Below the pieces are notes generated by a model. It did not search any database and was not told the origin of the DNA. It saw only the letters and a program-made list of their open reading frames with translations. From the NCBI GenBank assembly GCA_964347035.1, contig CAYFXE010000017.1:1-63911 (forward strand): 63,911 nt of DNA, given 5' to 3'. Source of the DNA: CAYFXE01 sp964347035 (GTDB lineage Bacteria > Acidobacteriota > Aminicenantia > Aminicenantales > Aminicenantaceae). The translations under genes were made by a program, and so were the position numbers. Positions 9,301-17,051 of the stretch are shown piece after piece. Every line of letters begins with the position of its first letter. The first letter of the stretch is position 1.

Positions 9301-10096
9301 CTACCTTTATGGCTATGACATGATGGTCATAAATTTCGCCTTCGGAGGATTGGCGGCTTGGTTCCTCGGCTATCCGGAAAAAACAATGGAGATGGGTGAG
9401 AAGGCAATGGCCCTGGCACGTAAATTAGATCATCCCCATACCCTGGCCTTCTGTTTGACTGGCGCTTGCATATTGGGGTGGTTTCTGGGGGATCTTAAGA
9501 GTGTCGGGAAGTACACAGAGGAGCTGATGCCCATTTCGGAGAAGCATGGATTCATTTACTGGCTGGCTCATGGGATTTTTTATCGCGGTGAGAAGAAAAT
9601 CCTGGAAGGACAGATTAACGAAGGGATCCAGGAGATGCGGCGTGGTTTGGAGATGGCGCTGAGTACAGGAACAGAGACCTGTATGACCCGTCTGAAATGC
9701 CGGATGGCCGATGCCTGCCTAAAAACGGGGCAGTTTGACGAAGGATTAACAGCTATAGCTGAAGCTCTGGAAGTCATGGAAAAATTTGATGAACGCTACA
9801 TGGAAGCCGAACTTTACCGGATGAAAGGAGAACTGCTGAAGAAGAAAGGAGCCGCAGAGAATGAGATTGAGGAGTTGTTCCACAAAGCCCTGGACGTTTC
9901 CCGCAAGCAGCAAGCCAAGATGTTGGAGCTTCGGGCTGCGATGAGCTTGGGCCGTTTGTGGTTGAAACAGGGCAAAAAGGACGAGGCCCGAAAGATGCTG
10001 GAGGAGATTTACGGCTGGTTCACCGAAGGATTCGACTTCTCAGACCTCAAAGAGGCCAAAGCCTTTCTGGACGAGTTGTCTGAAGATAAGTCTTAG
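6362..10096 (+). CDS. Zinc ribbon-Ser/Thr kinase-AAA ATPase-TPR regulator
   Basis: A 1244-residue multidomain signalling protein. Residues 5-23 form a zinc ribbon (CPEC and CSEC). A Hanks-type kinase follows at about 56-315, with GRGGMGRVY, ATP lysine K86, HRDLKPQN at 178-185 and DFG at 198-200, so it should be active. An AAA_16/STAND-type ATPase starts near residue 350, with Walker A GEAGSGKT at 378-385 and Walker B LLLVLDD at 534-540. The C-terminal third, from about 800 on, is helical repeats of TPR type. No transmembrane helix is evident, so it is probably a cytoplasmic sensor-transducer. The start is TTG at 6362 with AGGAGG 7-8 bases before it. It has its own promoter and no co-directional partner within 230 bases, so its target is unknown. 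Confidence 0.9.
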   Translation: MASKCPECHSDNPETSRFCSECGTQLGLSKDVPVSHTKTLKVPAQELKKDSIFAGRYVILEELGRGGMGRVYKVLDKEINEDVALKLLSPEIASDEMTIERFRNEIKFARKVTHKNVCRMHDLNKAEDTYFITMEYVAGEDLKSLIKRIGQFSEGKAIALAKQVCEGLAEAHRLGVVHRDLKPQNIMIDKQGNAHIMDFGIARSLEVKGLTEAGMLIGTPDYMSPEQAEGEEVDHRSDIYSLGVVLYEMVTGKVPFEGKTAVSIAMKHKSEIPIAPKELSSQISEEINAVILRCMEKDRENRFQTIEELLAELKAVEEGLSTVISLPQPHVPAFLVEGAVEVEVRKPVFVARTKELERLNNLLEKAITGRGQVIFITGEAGSGKTALIQEFARQAQEAHPELVVASGKCNAQTGIGDPYLPFIEMLTLLTGDVEAKWTAGLVTRDHATRLWNLLPLSVKSILDNGRDLINTFVPGQALLSRSEMCASGPANWVVSLKNLVERKNALPAYSQLQQSSLFEQYMRVLQRLAQEKPLLLVLDDLQWMDAGSASLLFHLGRRIQGSRIVVIGAFRPGELTLGRGEERHPLDPVIHEFKRDFGDIEVEVGTTEGRQFIDDFIDTEPNQLGDTFRDTLYMQTKGHPLFTVELLRDMQEREVLVKDEKNQWVEGPELNWEALPARVDAVVEERISRLTDKLRDILTLASVEGEEFTAEVIARLKDTEVRELVRLLSSELDKRHHLVSAKGIRHLEKQRLSLYLFQHILFQRYLYNSLDEVERAHLHEEVGNILETLYGDQTEEISVQLARHFLESGVVPKAVKYLHNAGNKAIRLSASQEALSHLSKAFELLKTLPETPDRNQTELAILLALAIPFQHIKGLGAPEVGQAIDRAHKLCQKIGKTPQLFTAKSFLTMFHEVRAEYRKAIEISEQVKKLADQVEDPIFSAIFNFLRIWPLLNVGEFTQAYEESQQNLDIYDADKHGYLAYLYGYDMMVINFAFGGLAAWFLGYPEKTMEMGEKAMALARKLDHPHTLAFCLTGACILGWFLGDLKSVGKYTEELMPISEKHGFIYWLAHGIFYRGEKKILEGQINEGIQEMRRGLEMALSTGTETCMTRLKCRMADACLKTGQFDEGLTAIAEALEVMEKFDERYMEAELYRMKGELLKKKGAAENEIEELFHKALDVSRKQQAKMLELRAAMSLGRLWLKQGKKDEARKMLEEIYGWFTEGFDFSDLKEAKAFLDELSEDKS

Positions 10097-10188
10097 ATCA
10101 CCGGTATTCTTCACAAAATTTTATCTCCGTCACCATAGGCACTAAACTCCTGATGATAAATCCCGATCGCTTCTGATTTGAAAAAAGC

Positions 10189-10216
10189 TTGTCTCGAAAT
10201 ATGATTCTGTTAAAAT
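10189..10216 (+). promoter_or_regulatory. Possible sigma70 promoter for gatE-gatD
   Basis: TTGTCT (10189-10194) and TAAAAT (10211-10216) with a 16-base spacer, about 110 bases before gatE. This leaves a long 5' leader. Confidence 0.45.
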
Positions 10217-10265
10217 ATCTCCTCCGTTATTGGTAGAGAAAGAATTCTGTGTTTATTCAGCATAT

Positions 10266-10320
10266 AAGGAGACAGGTGTTAACTGTCTCACAACCTATCG
10301 TTGTTTCTATCGTATCCTGA
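10266..10320 (+). promoter_or_regulatory. Hairpin and possible 14-codon leader ORF before gatE
   Basis: GAGACAG and CTGTCTC form a 7-bp inverted repeat around a 7-base loop (about 10269-10289). AAGGAG inside the left arm precedes a GTG at 10276 that opens 14 codons ending in TGA at 10318, with a second in-frame TGA at 10321. The gatE ATG at 10330 is in the same frame and has only a weak ribosome site (AAAAGAG directly before it). Coupling of gatE translation to this leader is possible but speculative. Confidence 0.3.
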
Positions 10321-10329
10321 TGAAAAGAG

Positions 10330-12351
10330 ATGGCCGAAAAAACCGATTCTCATAACCATTTCGATCCGTGCCGAAACTACGAAGTCAGCAAAAAGGCGAT
10401 CGGATATGTGTCCCGCAGAGAGGCCACTCAGGGTGATTACGACCGCATCGGGTTTAAATCCGGCCTAGAAGTCCACCAGCAGTTGAAAACCCAAAAAAAA
10501 CTGTTCTGTAACTGTCCTGTAAAGCTGTACAACAGCAAGGATGATCATGATGCCGAAATCATCAGGCATATGCGCCCCACGTTAAGCGAACTCGGGGAAT
10601 ACGACGGGACAGCTTTGATGGAGTTTAAAACCCGAAAGCAGATCACATACCGGATCAAAAACCAGACTGCTTGTACTTATGATATTGATGATACTCCGCC
10701 GTTTCCCCTAAATCGGGAAGCGTTGGACATTGCGCTTGAGATTTCCCTGTTATGTCAATTTAATATCGTCAGTGAGGTCCACATCATCCGAAAACAGTAT
10801 CTGGATGGAAGCATCCCCACCGGCTTTCAGCGGACGGGCATACTCGGCGTGGAAGGGGAAATCCAGTTGAGGAATAAGAAGATTCGTCTTATTCAGATTA
10901 GCATCGAAGAAGATTCCTGCCGGGAAATCTCTGATATCAGACATATTCGTATCTATCAGACCGATAGGTTGGGAATACCGCTCGTTGAACCCGTCACCTA
11001 TCCGGATTTTGCCAATCCTGATGAAGTCCGAGAGGGGGCAGAGTATATTCGATTTCTGAACCGTAGCACAGGAAAGGTATTTGTCGGCATCGGATCCGGG
11101 CGTGAAGACGTCAATGTCAGCTGCCGGGGCGGGAGTCGGGTTGAAATCAAGGGCGTCTCCCACAATAAGTTGCTCCCAGAACTCACCCATAACGAGGCCT
11201 TCCGGCAGTGGGCTTTGCTCAGGATCCGGGATCTGCTCAGAAAAAGGGTGAAAAATCATGTGGATTGGAAGATTGCCTGGAAAGAAATCGACCCTGCAGA
11301 GGTCAGTTGGGCCTATATTCCTTGGACATCCGCTGATCAGAATAACCTCAAGGTCATGGCTGTTAATCTTCCGGCTTTTCTTGGCCTTCTTTCCCACTTC
11401 ACCCAGCCAGGAAAAATGTTTGCAGATGAGTTGAGCGACCGCCTAAAAGTCATCGCCTGTATCGAAAAGCCCAACATGACTCACTCCGAAGAACTTGATG
11501 AAAGTCTGATGAAGGTTCAATGGCAAAAAATACGAGGCTTACTAAGGGTTGAAAAAGACGATGCCCAGATTCTCCTGTGGGGACCAGAGGAAGATATCCC
11601 GACAGCCCTGGAAACCGTAGAGGAAAGATGTCAGTTAGCCTTTGAAGGCGTTCCTCGGGAAAGCCGGAAATCCTTCGAAGATGGGACAACAATTTTTGAG
11701 CGTGTCCTTCCGGGTCCAGACAGGATGTATCCGGATACAGATTCGGCGCCTATCCCTTTGGATGACGATTATATCGAATCTATCAGGAAGCGCCTTCCTG
11801 TGCTCGTCTTTGACAGATTAAGCCAGATGCAGAAATGGGGGATTCCTCAAGATGTCTTTCCTTTTCTTCTGCGCAACAATCTGGTCCCTCTCCTGGAACG
11901 GATAAACACAGAATTAGGGATTGATCCAAAATTCGCAGGCACGTTGCTGGGGCATACACTAAAACACATAGAAGGACAACACCCTCCTATGCCACATTTT
12001 TCCTATGAAGCAGTCTACGAACTTCTTAAATTCCTTAAAGATAAAGGCGTTGATTTTAGCTTAGCCAAGGTCATGTTGCCCGAAAGCTACAAGAATCCTC
12101 AGATGGATTTTGAATCTGTTCTGGCCACCCTGAAATTCAAGAAAATTCCTGAAGAGGAAATCCTGGATAAAGTTCCCTTCCTTGTCCAGATGGCCGAGAA
12201 ATCAGGTGTGTCTGATAACACCGAAACCCGGATCCGATGGATCATGGGAGAGCTCCATAAAATCGCTCTTGGGAATATTCCGATGAAGCGATTAAAGGAG
12301 CACATTGAACAGACAATAACCGGTCAGTTATCCAAAAAAGGAAAAAAATGA
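10330..12351 (+). CDS. gatE: Glutamyl-tRNA(Gln) amidotransferase subunit E (archaeal type)
   Basis: The GatE kinase/amidase-acceptor subunit phosphorylates Glu on mischarged Glu-tRNA(Gln) and, with ammonia from GatD, makes Gln-tRNA(Gln). The 673-residue protein has the GatB/E cradle (KSGLEVHQQL at 43-52, CNCP at 60-63, DGSIPTGFQRTG at 159-170, EEDSCREI at 193-200). It also has the insert that distinguishes GatE from bacterial GatB, an AspRS-like GAD domain at about 355-475 (FADELSDRLKVIA, MTHSEELDE, MYPDTD), then the YqeY-like tRNA-binding tail. The N-terminus carries about 40 extra residues before the conserved core. The stop overlaps the gatD start (ATGA), so the two are translationally coupled. 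GatDE is classically an archaeal enzyme, so its presence in a bacterial context is unusual. Confidence 0.93.
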   Translation: MAEKTDSHNHFDPCRNYEVSKKAIGYVSRREATQGDYDRIGFKSGLEVHQQLKTQKKLFCNCPVKLYNSKDDHDAEIIRHMRPTLSELGEYDGTALMEFKTRKQITYRIKNQTACTYDIDDTPPFPLNREALDIALEISLLCQFNIVSEVHIIRKQYLDGSIPTGFQRTGILGVEGEIQLRNKKIRLIQISIEEDSCREISDIRHIRIYQTDRLGIPLVEPVTYPDFANPDEVREGAEYIRFLNRSTGKVFVGIGSGREDVNVSCRGGSRVEIKGVSHNKLLPELTHNEAFRQWALLRIRDLLRKRVKNHVDWKIAWKEIDPAEVSWAYIPWTSADQNNLKVMAVNLPAFLGLLSHFTQPGKMFADELSDRLKVIACIEKPNMTHSEELDESLMKVQWQKIRGLLRVEKDDAQILLWGPEEDIPTALETVEERCQLAFEGVPRESRKSFEDGTTIFERVLPGPDRMYPDTDSAPIPLDDDYIESIRKRLPVLVFDRLSQMQKWGIPQDVFPFLLRNNLVPLLERINTELGIDPKFAGTLLGHTLKHIEGQHPPMPHFSYEAVYELLKFLKDKGVDFSLAKVMLPESYKNPQMDFESVLATLKFKKIPEEEILDKVPFLVQMAEKSGVSDNTETRIRWIMGELHKIALGNIPMKRLKEHIEQTITGQLSKKGKK

Positions 12352-13720
12352 TGAGCGATGATATTTTTCAAGGTTACAGAGACCGGGCCCTATCCATTTT
12401 GCAGAAATTTCAGGCTCGAGTCTGGGCAAAAGTTAGAATCGACACCACTCGGGGACAGTTTGAAGGAACCTTACTGCCTCGCTCCGAAAACGATGATGAC
12501 CGCCATCTGGTCTTAAAAATCGCCTCCGGCTACAACGTCGGCATCAATATCGATACGATTAAGAGCATCAAGGAGCTGGGTTATAAAAAAGCCAAGTATC
12601 AAATTCCGGAAAAAGAATTCCCTTATTCTGAGGATAAGCCTAATGTCAAACTCTTCGGAACAGGGGGAACGATTGCTTCCCGGCTGGACTACAGGACAGG
12701 TGCGGTCATCCCAGCCTTTTCCCCAGGAGAGCTCTACGGGGCCGTTCCGGAATTAGCCGATATATGTAATCTAACCACTGAGAAGCTGTTTGCTGTGTTC
12801 AGCGAGAACATGGGGCCAGAACAATATAAGACCTTAGCCCTCGCGATCGCCCAGGAGATTGAAAAGGGCATCGACGGAATTATCATCGGTCACGGAACCG
12901 ATACACTGCATCATACGGCCGCTGCTCTGACTTATATGGTTCAGGATCAGCCTATCCCCATCGTTTTGGTCGGCTCCCAGCGTTCCTCTGACCGACCGAG
13001 TTCGGATGCGGCCTTAAACCTGATGCATGCTGCCTATGCGGCAGGCCATTCCGATATCGCTGAAACCGTGGTCTGCATGTTCGGACCCACCTCTGATGAA
13101 TACGGTTTCCTTCACCGGGGAACTCGAGTGAGGAAGATGCACTCTTCCTACCGGTCTACCTTTCGAACCATCGGTGATATTCCCCTCGCCAAGGTTACAC
13201 GTGACAATGTGGAACTGTTGAAAGACAAATATAATGCTCGCAGCAAGGATCGGAACGTCAAGATTCTGCCGTATTTCGAGGAAATGGTTTCCATCGTCTA
13301 CTACTATCCAAACATGAAGCCAGATATCATTGACTCTCTGATAGATAATGGATACAAAGGGATTGTCATTGCTGGTACAGGCCTGGGACATGTGAATAAA
13401 CCCCTGTATCCTTCGCTANNNNNNNNNNTGTTTACATGACCGTTCAGACTCTGTGGGGATATGTCCATATGTATGTCTATGAGACCGGGCGCGATTTGAT
13501 GGACCTGGGAGTTATCCCTGCGGAGAACATGCTGCCTGAGGTAGCGTACATCAAACTTGGTTGGGCCCTGGGACAAACGAATGATTTGGAGAAAGTCAAG
13601 AATATCATGCTTTCTCCTATCAAGGACGATATCACCTGGCGAGAACCTTATAACGGATATTTAATCTATCAGGGGGGGGTTCCAGAAGTCGAAGAATTCA
13701 TCAAGAGGTTCCGCAAATAA
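12348..13720 (+). CDS. gatD: Glutamyl-tRNA(Gln) amidotransferase subunit D (archaeal type), split by assembly gap
   Basis: The GatD glutaminase subunit supplies ammonia to GatE. An N-terminal beta-barrel-like region (about 20-75) precedes an L-asparaginase fold with the catalytic threonine loops GTGGTIAS (104-111) and GHGTDT (181-186) and the later VGSQRSSDRPSSD segment. Ten Ns at 13419-13428 interrupt the gene after NKPLYPSL. The protein resumes in another frame relative to the placeholder at TVQTLWGYVHMYVYETG and runs to the normal end EVEEFIKRF at 13720. The two parts match one continuous GatD of about 455 residues lacking only a handful of residues, so this is an assembly gap and not a biological frameshift. 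The start overlaps the gatE stop by four bases. Confidence 0.92.
13419..13428. other. Assembly gap (10 N) inside gatD
   Basis: The Ns break the gatD frame: codons before have phase 12348 and codons after do not fit it with ten bases between. Comparison with the conserved region suggests roughly 8 missing codons. Confidence 0.9.
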
Positions 13721-13809
13721 TCCTTCAAACATATTTTAAAACACTTGATCTGACTATAGTCTTCTGAATAATTATTAGGGAAGAAGTTCTTCCTCTCATT
13801 TTCATTCTT

Positions 13810-13839
13810 TTGAAATTGATATCATTTTTCCTCTATAAT
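13810..13839 (+). promoter_or_regulatory. Sigma70 promoter for the ATP-grasp operon
   Basis: TTGAAA (13810-13815) and TATAAT (13834-13839) with an 18-base spacer, 43 bases before the ATG at 13883. Confidence 0.6.
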
Positions 13840-13882
13840 ATGAGCCGCAAAATATTGCCTCTGAGAAGACTCTGAAATAAAA

Positions 13883-15283
13883 ATGGAAAAAACGTCTTCA
13901 TCTCCTAATCATCCTCCTCAACCTAATCTCAGGTATCACGAGATATTGAAAACTGCTCCGGAAGTGGCTGTGGAAAGCTATCATAAGCTCGTTGAGGGGA
14001 TGAGAGACCAACGACTCCTTTACAAAGATACGACAATCCCTGTTCTCCTTCAACCGTATTTTGTTGGCCCCACCTTTTCTGGAGAATTGAAAGCAATAAT
14101 TGATCCTCTAGAAAGAGGATTAAATAGGGTGATTGATTTTGTCTTGGGTCATCGTGACTCGAAAACTCTTGGGGATGAAAACCTTATCATTGAGATGAGA
14201 GATGCCTTTGCTCTCAACGAAGTAGAAATCGAACTTTCGAGATTGAATTGTGGAGCGGATAAACATATCGTCATTCACCGTCTGGATTTATTTTCTGGGA
14301 ATGAATACAGTATTCTTGAATTTAATACGGACAGCGCAGCTGGAATCTTAGAAACCGATATGCAGATTAGACTTTTCGAAAAAATCAGTACTATCCAACA
14401 GCTATCCAGGGATTTTTCTTTTAAAGAAACAAACGGAGCTCAAAAAATACTCAATTCACTCCTGAACATCAACTATCGAGGAAAAAGCTTAGGGAAGAAG
14501 CCAACAATCTGCATCTCAGACTGGAGCGATGTCGGCACCAAGTCAGAACAGGAGAACATGGCCAGGTACTTCTGGGATTGGGGATATAAAACGTTTTTGG
14601 TTGACCCCAGGGAGTTTATCTACAAAGACGGGATTCTTAGGTACAGGGATGAGAAGATCGATATCGTCCACCGAAGAGTGATTATGATCGAGTTGGTGGA
14701 GCGATTCCGTGACGTCCAACCGCTCATCCAAGCCGTGAAAGAAGGAGCTGTCTCGGTCATCAATCCTTTCAGTTCTGCTATAGGTAGTAATAAGGCAATC
14801 TTGGCTCTTTTGAGTGAGGAGAAGTATCACCCTCTGCTCGAGGAGGATACAGCTGACATCATAAAAAGACACCTTCCCTGGACCCGACTTTTTCACAGGG
14901 ACAAGGATCAAATTCTCATCAAAAAGGTCATCGAGGATAAGGATTCATATGTCTTGAAAAAGGGAAAATCCTACGGGGGAAGCGGGATTATTGTCGGACG
15001 AGAGGCCAGTAAGGAGCTATGGAAACGACGGACTGATGAGATTCTCGAATCTGCGGAGGAGCGATGGATTGTCCAAGAATATATCAAACCTCCTCGGGAG
15101 ATGTATCCAGTGATTCAAGACAATGATTTGGAATTTCATGAGCTTATCTATAACATTAATCCCTTCATCATCGATGGAGAGTATGTTAACGGAATGACAA
15201 GGCTCAGTTATCCAGATCAGCATGTGATCAACGTGGCCCAAGGGGGATTTCAGATCCCGATGATCGAGACAGATGAGAGATAA
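13883..15283 (+). CDS. ATP-grasp ligase, glutathionylspermidine-synthase-like
   Basis: A 466-residue ATP-grasp-fold protein of the type related to glutathionylspermidine synthase and circularly permuted ATP-grasp ligases, which join carboxylates to amines through an acyl-phosphate. The visible core includes EFNTDSAAG (about 150-158), WSDVGTKSEQ, INPFSSAIGSNKAIL, the ATP-grip segment YVLKKGKSYGGSGIIVG, and WIVQEYIKPP near the C-terminus. The substrate is unknown. Its last 11 bases overlap the next gene, which looks like an N-formylglutamate amidohydrolase, so ligase and hydrolase are made together. No signal peptide, so a cytosolic amide- or peptide-modification role is likely. The neighbourhood fits the amidoligase-type gene clusters described for ATP-grasp enzymes, but the product cannot be named. 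Confidence 0.75.
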   Translation: MEKTSSSPNHPPQPNLRYHEILKTAPEVAVESYHKLVEGMRDQRLLYKDTTIPVLLQPYFVGPTFSGELKAIIDPLERGLNRVIDFVLGHRDSKTLGDENLIIEMRDAFALNEVEIELSRLNCGADKHIVIHRLDLFSGNEYSILEFNTDSAAGILETDMQIRLFEKISTIQQLSRDFSFKETNGAQKILNSLLNINYRGKSLGKKPTICISDWSDVGTKSEQENMARYFWDWGYKTFLVDPREFIYKDGILRYRDEKIDIVHRRVIMIELVERFRDVQPLIQAVKEGAVSVINPFSSAIGSNKAILALLSEEKYHPLLEEDTADIIKRHLPWTRLFHRDKDQILIKKVIEDKDSYVLKKGKSYGGSGIIVGREASKELWKRRTDEILESAEERWIVQEYIKPPREMYPVIQDNDLEFHELIYNINPFIIDGEYVNGMTRLSYPDQHVINVAQGGFQIPMIETDER

Positions 15284-16127
15284 CTTAAGAACGAAAATCA
15301 TATCTGCCTGGTTAGGCAATTCTCCACTTTCGCTCGTCACCCCACATGGATTGCGTATAGAAATATCAGAGTCTCTTCCTGTTTTCGGCTTTGCTCTTCA
15401 TTCAGGCAGTAAAATCCGCGAGGCTCTGGAGCCGAAACTGAGCCTATCCCGAAGACAGATGCTCAAGGAAGAAGATCCCAGGACTGAGGAGCTTATCGAG
15501 TCTTTGCCCAACCTCATCTATCCTCTCTTTTCTCGGTTTGAGTGCGACCTGAATAGACCCAAGATCGGACGTCCCGTGGAGGATGCCGTCTACACAGAGC
15601 CGTCTCTGGCTTGGGATTTGAGAGTCTACCGAGAGCCGCTCACTCAACGGGAAATCAATACTTCTCTTGAGGCCTACAAAGAGTTTTACTGGATTATGGA
15701 AGGTCTATGTCAGAGTATTGAAAGACATTACGGGTTCGGGGTTTTCATCGACATGCATTCCTACAACGTAAGAGGCCGTTATGGACTTCCAGATATTCAC
15801 TTAGGGACGAAATACCAATCCAGAGAAAAATTTTCTGAAGAAATCTCTCATCTCACCAGTTATCTCCAGAAAATAGAAATCCAAGGCAGAACTTTGGTGG
15901 TTAAGGAGAATGATGAGCGTGTCGGCTTCTTCGGAGGAAAATTGAACCGATGGGTGGCTCAAGAATTCAGTGAGATTCTTGTCGTGAGCCTGGAAATAAA
16001 GAAATTCTACATGGATGAGGATCAAGGCCTGGTTTATGAAGACATATTCAATGCCATCAACGACAAAATCCAGCATGCCCTCTCCCTGATGGTTGACGAC
16101 GTACGAAGACGATTGCAATCTACCTAA
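15273..16127 (+). CDS. N-formylglutamate amidohydrolase family protein
   Basis: A 284-residue member of the FGase/carboxypeptidase-like zinc hydrolase fold. It shows the family motifs VTPHG, SRFECDLNRP (about 87-96), IDMHSYNVRG with a likely zinc histidine, and a late EIKKFYMDE. Family members cleave N-formylglutamate in histidine breakdown, but no hut genes are nearby. The strict overlap with the ATP-grasp gene suggests that it acts on the product or substrate of that ligase. The ATG at 15273 lies inside the preceding gene. A hairpin terminator follows about 35 bases after the stop. Confidence 0.78.
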   Translation: MRDNLRTKIISAWLGNSPLSLVTPHGLRIEISESLPVFGFALHSGSKIREALEPKLSLSRRQMLKEEDPRTEELIESLPNLIYPLFSRFECDLNRPKIGRPVEDAVYTEPSLAWDLRVYREPLTQREINTSLEAYKEFYWIMEGLCQSIERHYGFGVFIDMHSYNVRGRYGLPDIHLGTKYQSREKFSEEISHLTSYLQKIEIQGRTLVVKENDERVGFFGGKLNRWVAQEFSEILVVSLEIKKFYMDEDQGLVYEDIFNAINDKIQHALSLMVDDVRRRLQST

Positions 16128-16161
16128 AAAAAGGGGACTGGTTTCCTTCTCGATAGTTACC

Positions 16162-16187
16162 AAAAAGGTGTATATCCTTTTTTTTAT
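16162..16187 (+). terminator. Rho-independent terminator after the ATP-grasp/FGase pair
   Basis: AAAAAGG and CCTTTTT pair around a seven-base loop, followed by a long T run. The stem is AT-rich but the position after the operon is right. Confidence 0.55.
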
Positions 16188-16280
16188 TTTCAATTTATCG
16201 CAATCGGGTTCGACTAAAAGGTTGATTAAGAGGTTTGCCTGTGTGTTTCTTTCTTTAAAACAAACTAGAAAGGTTTTATC

Positions 16281-16673
16281 ATGAACGGATATCCGAGGAT
16301 TTTGGTTGTAGAGGATGAGAATATCATCGCCAAGGACATCCAGAGTACTCTCAAGGGATTTGGATATCACGTTTGTGGAGTGGCCTCCTCAGGGGAAGAA
16401 TCCATAGATAAAGCGTCTCAAATCCGACCTGATTTAGTTCTGATGGATATCAGGCTGAGAGGAACGATGGATGGTATCTACGCGGCTAAAGAAATTCAGT
16501 CTCTGATGAATATTCCCGTGATTTTTCTCACCGCAAACGGAGATGAACACACTATGAAAAAGATTGATAGATCAAAGCCCTTTGGTTATATCCATAAGCC
16601 TTTCGAAGAGAAAGAACTTCGGTATACGATCGAGAATGTCCTGAATAACGGTGGCAATAAACACTCAAATTGA
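16281..16673 (+). CDS. Single-domain response regulator (CheY-like receiver)
   Basis: A 130-residue stand-alone receiver domain. The acidic pocket is E11/D12, the phospho-acceptor D56 lies in LVLMDIRL, T84 in FLTA and K106 in HKPF complete the active site. No output domain or neighbouring histidine kinase is present, so it must act by protein contact or be served from elsewhere. Its sequence (EDENIIAKDI, RGTMDGIYAAKEI) resembles receivers paired with PAS/PocR-type sensor kinases. A plausible AAAGG ribosome site lies 8 bases before the ATG. Confidence 0.88.
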   Translation: MNGYPRILVVEDENIIAKDIQSTLKGFGYHVCGVASSGEESIDKASQIRPDLVLMDIRLRGTMDGIYAAKEIQSLMNIPVIFLTANGDEHTMKKIDRSKPFGYIHKPFEEKELRYTIENVLNNGGNKHSN

Positions 16674-16992
16674 TCTCCTCAATATTTTAATAATTCCCAA
16701 TTCCATGCTCTTTGTTCGACACTTCAAGGCTGAATCCGCTTGTCTTCCTGTCAAAAAAGGGAGCCAGCCCCAAAAAGTTGCCTGATTCCTTTAAGAGAGA
16801 CATAGAATCAATGGTCATTCCTGCGGAAGCAGGAATCCAGAGCTATTTAGAAAAAGTCTTTCAGATTTCTGGTTTCTCGCTTTTGAGGGAATGACGAAAT
16901 AATGACGCTGGATTCCTGCTTCCGCAGGAATGACATTCATTAAAACATGTAAGAATCTTAACTTTGAGAATAGAGATACTTACGGAACGAAC
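16674..16992. repeat. Intergenic stretch with REP-like palindrome cluster, family A
   Basis: This gene-free stretch holds TTCCTGCGGAAGCAGGAATC at 16814-16840, a degenerate copy at 16869-16895 and an inverted copy CTGGATTCCTGCTTCCGCAG at 16908-16934. The outer copies face each other, so the region could fold into a large hairpin. No open frame of substance lies here. Confidence 0.75.
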
Positions 16993-17021
16993 TTGACTTT
17001 TTCCGAGGGGCGGAATACATA
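16993..17021 (+). promoter_or_regulatory. Sigma70 promoter for the dehydrogenase operon
   Basis: TTGACT (16993-16998) and TACATA (17016-17021) with a 17-base spacer, 30 bases before the ATG at 17052. Confidence 0.55.
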
Positions 17022-17051
17022 TTACAGAGAACTCAAACAGGAAGGCTTCCC

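Noticed and set aside
10750..11397. A 215-codon open frame on the minus strand
   Set aside because: It is antisense to the conserved core of gatE and has no ribosome site or recognisable motif.
13419..13436. Programmed frameshift or split gene in gatD
   Set aside because: The break coincides with a run of Ns, and both sides form one continuous GatD.
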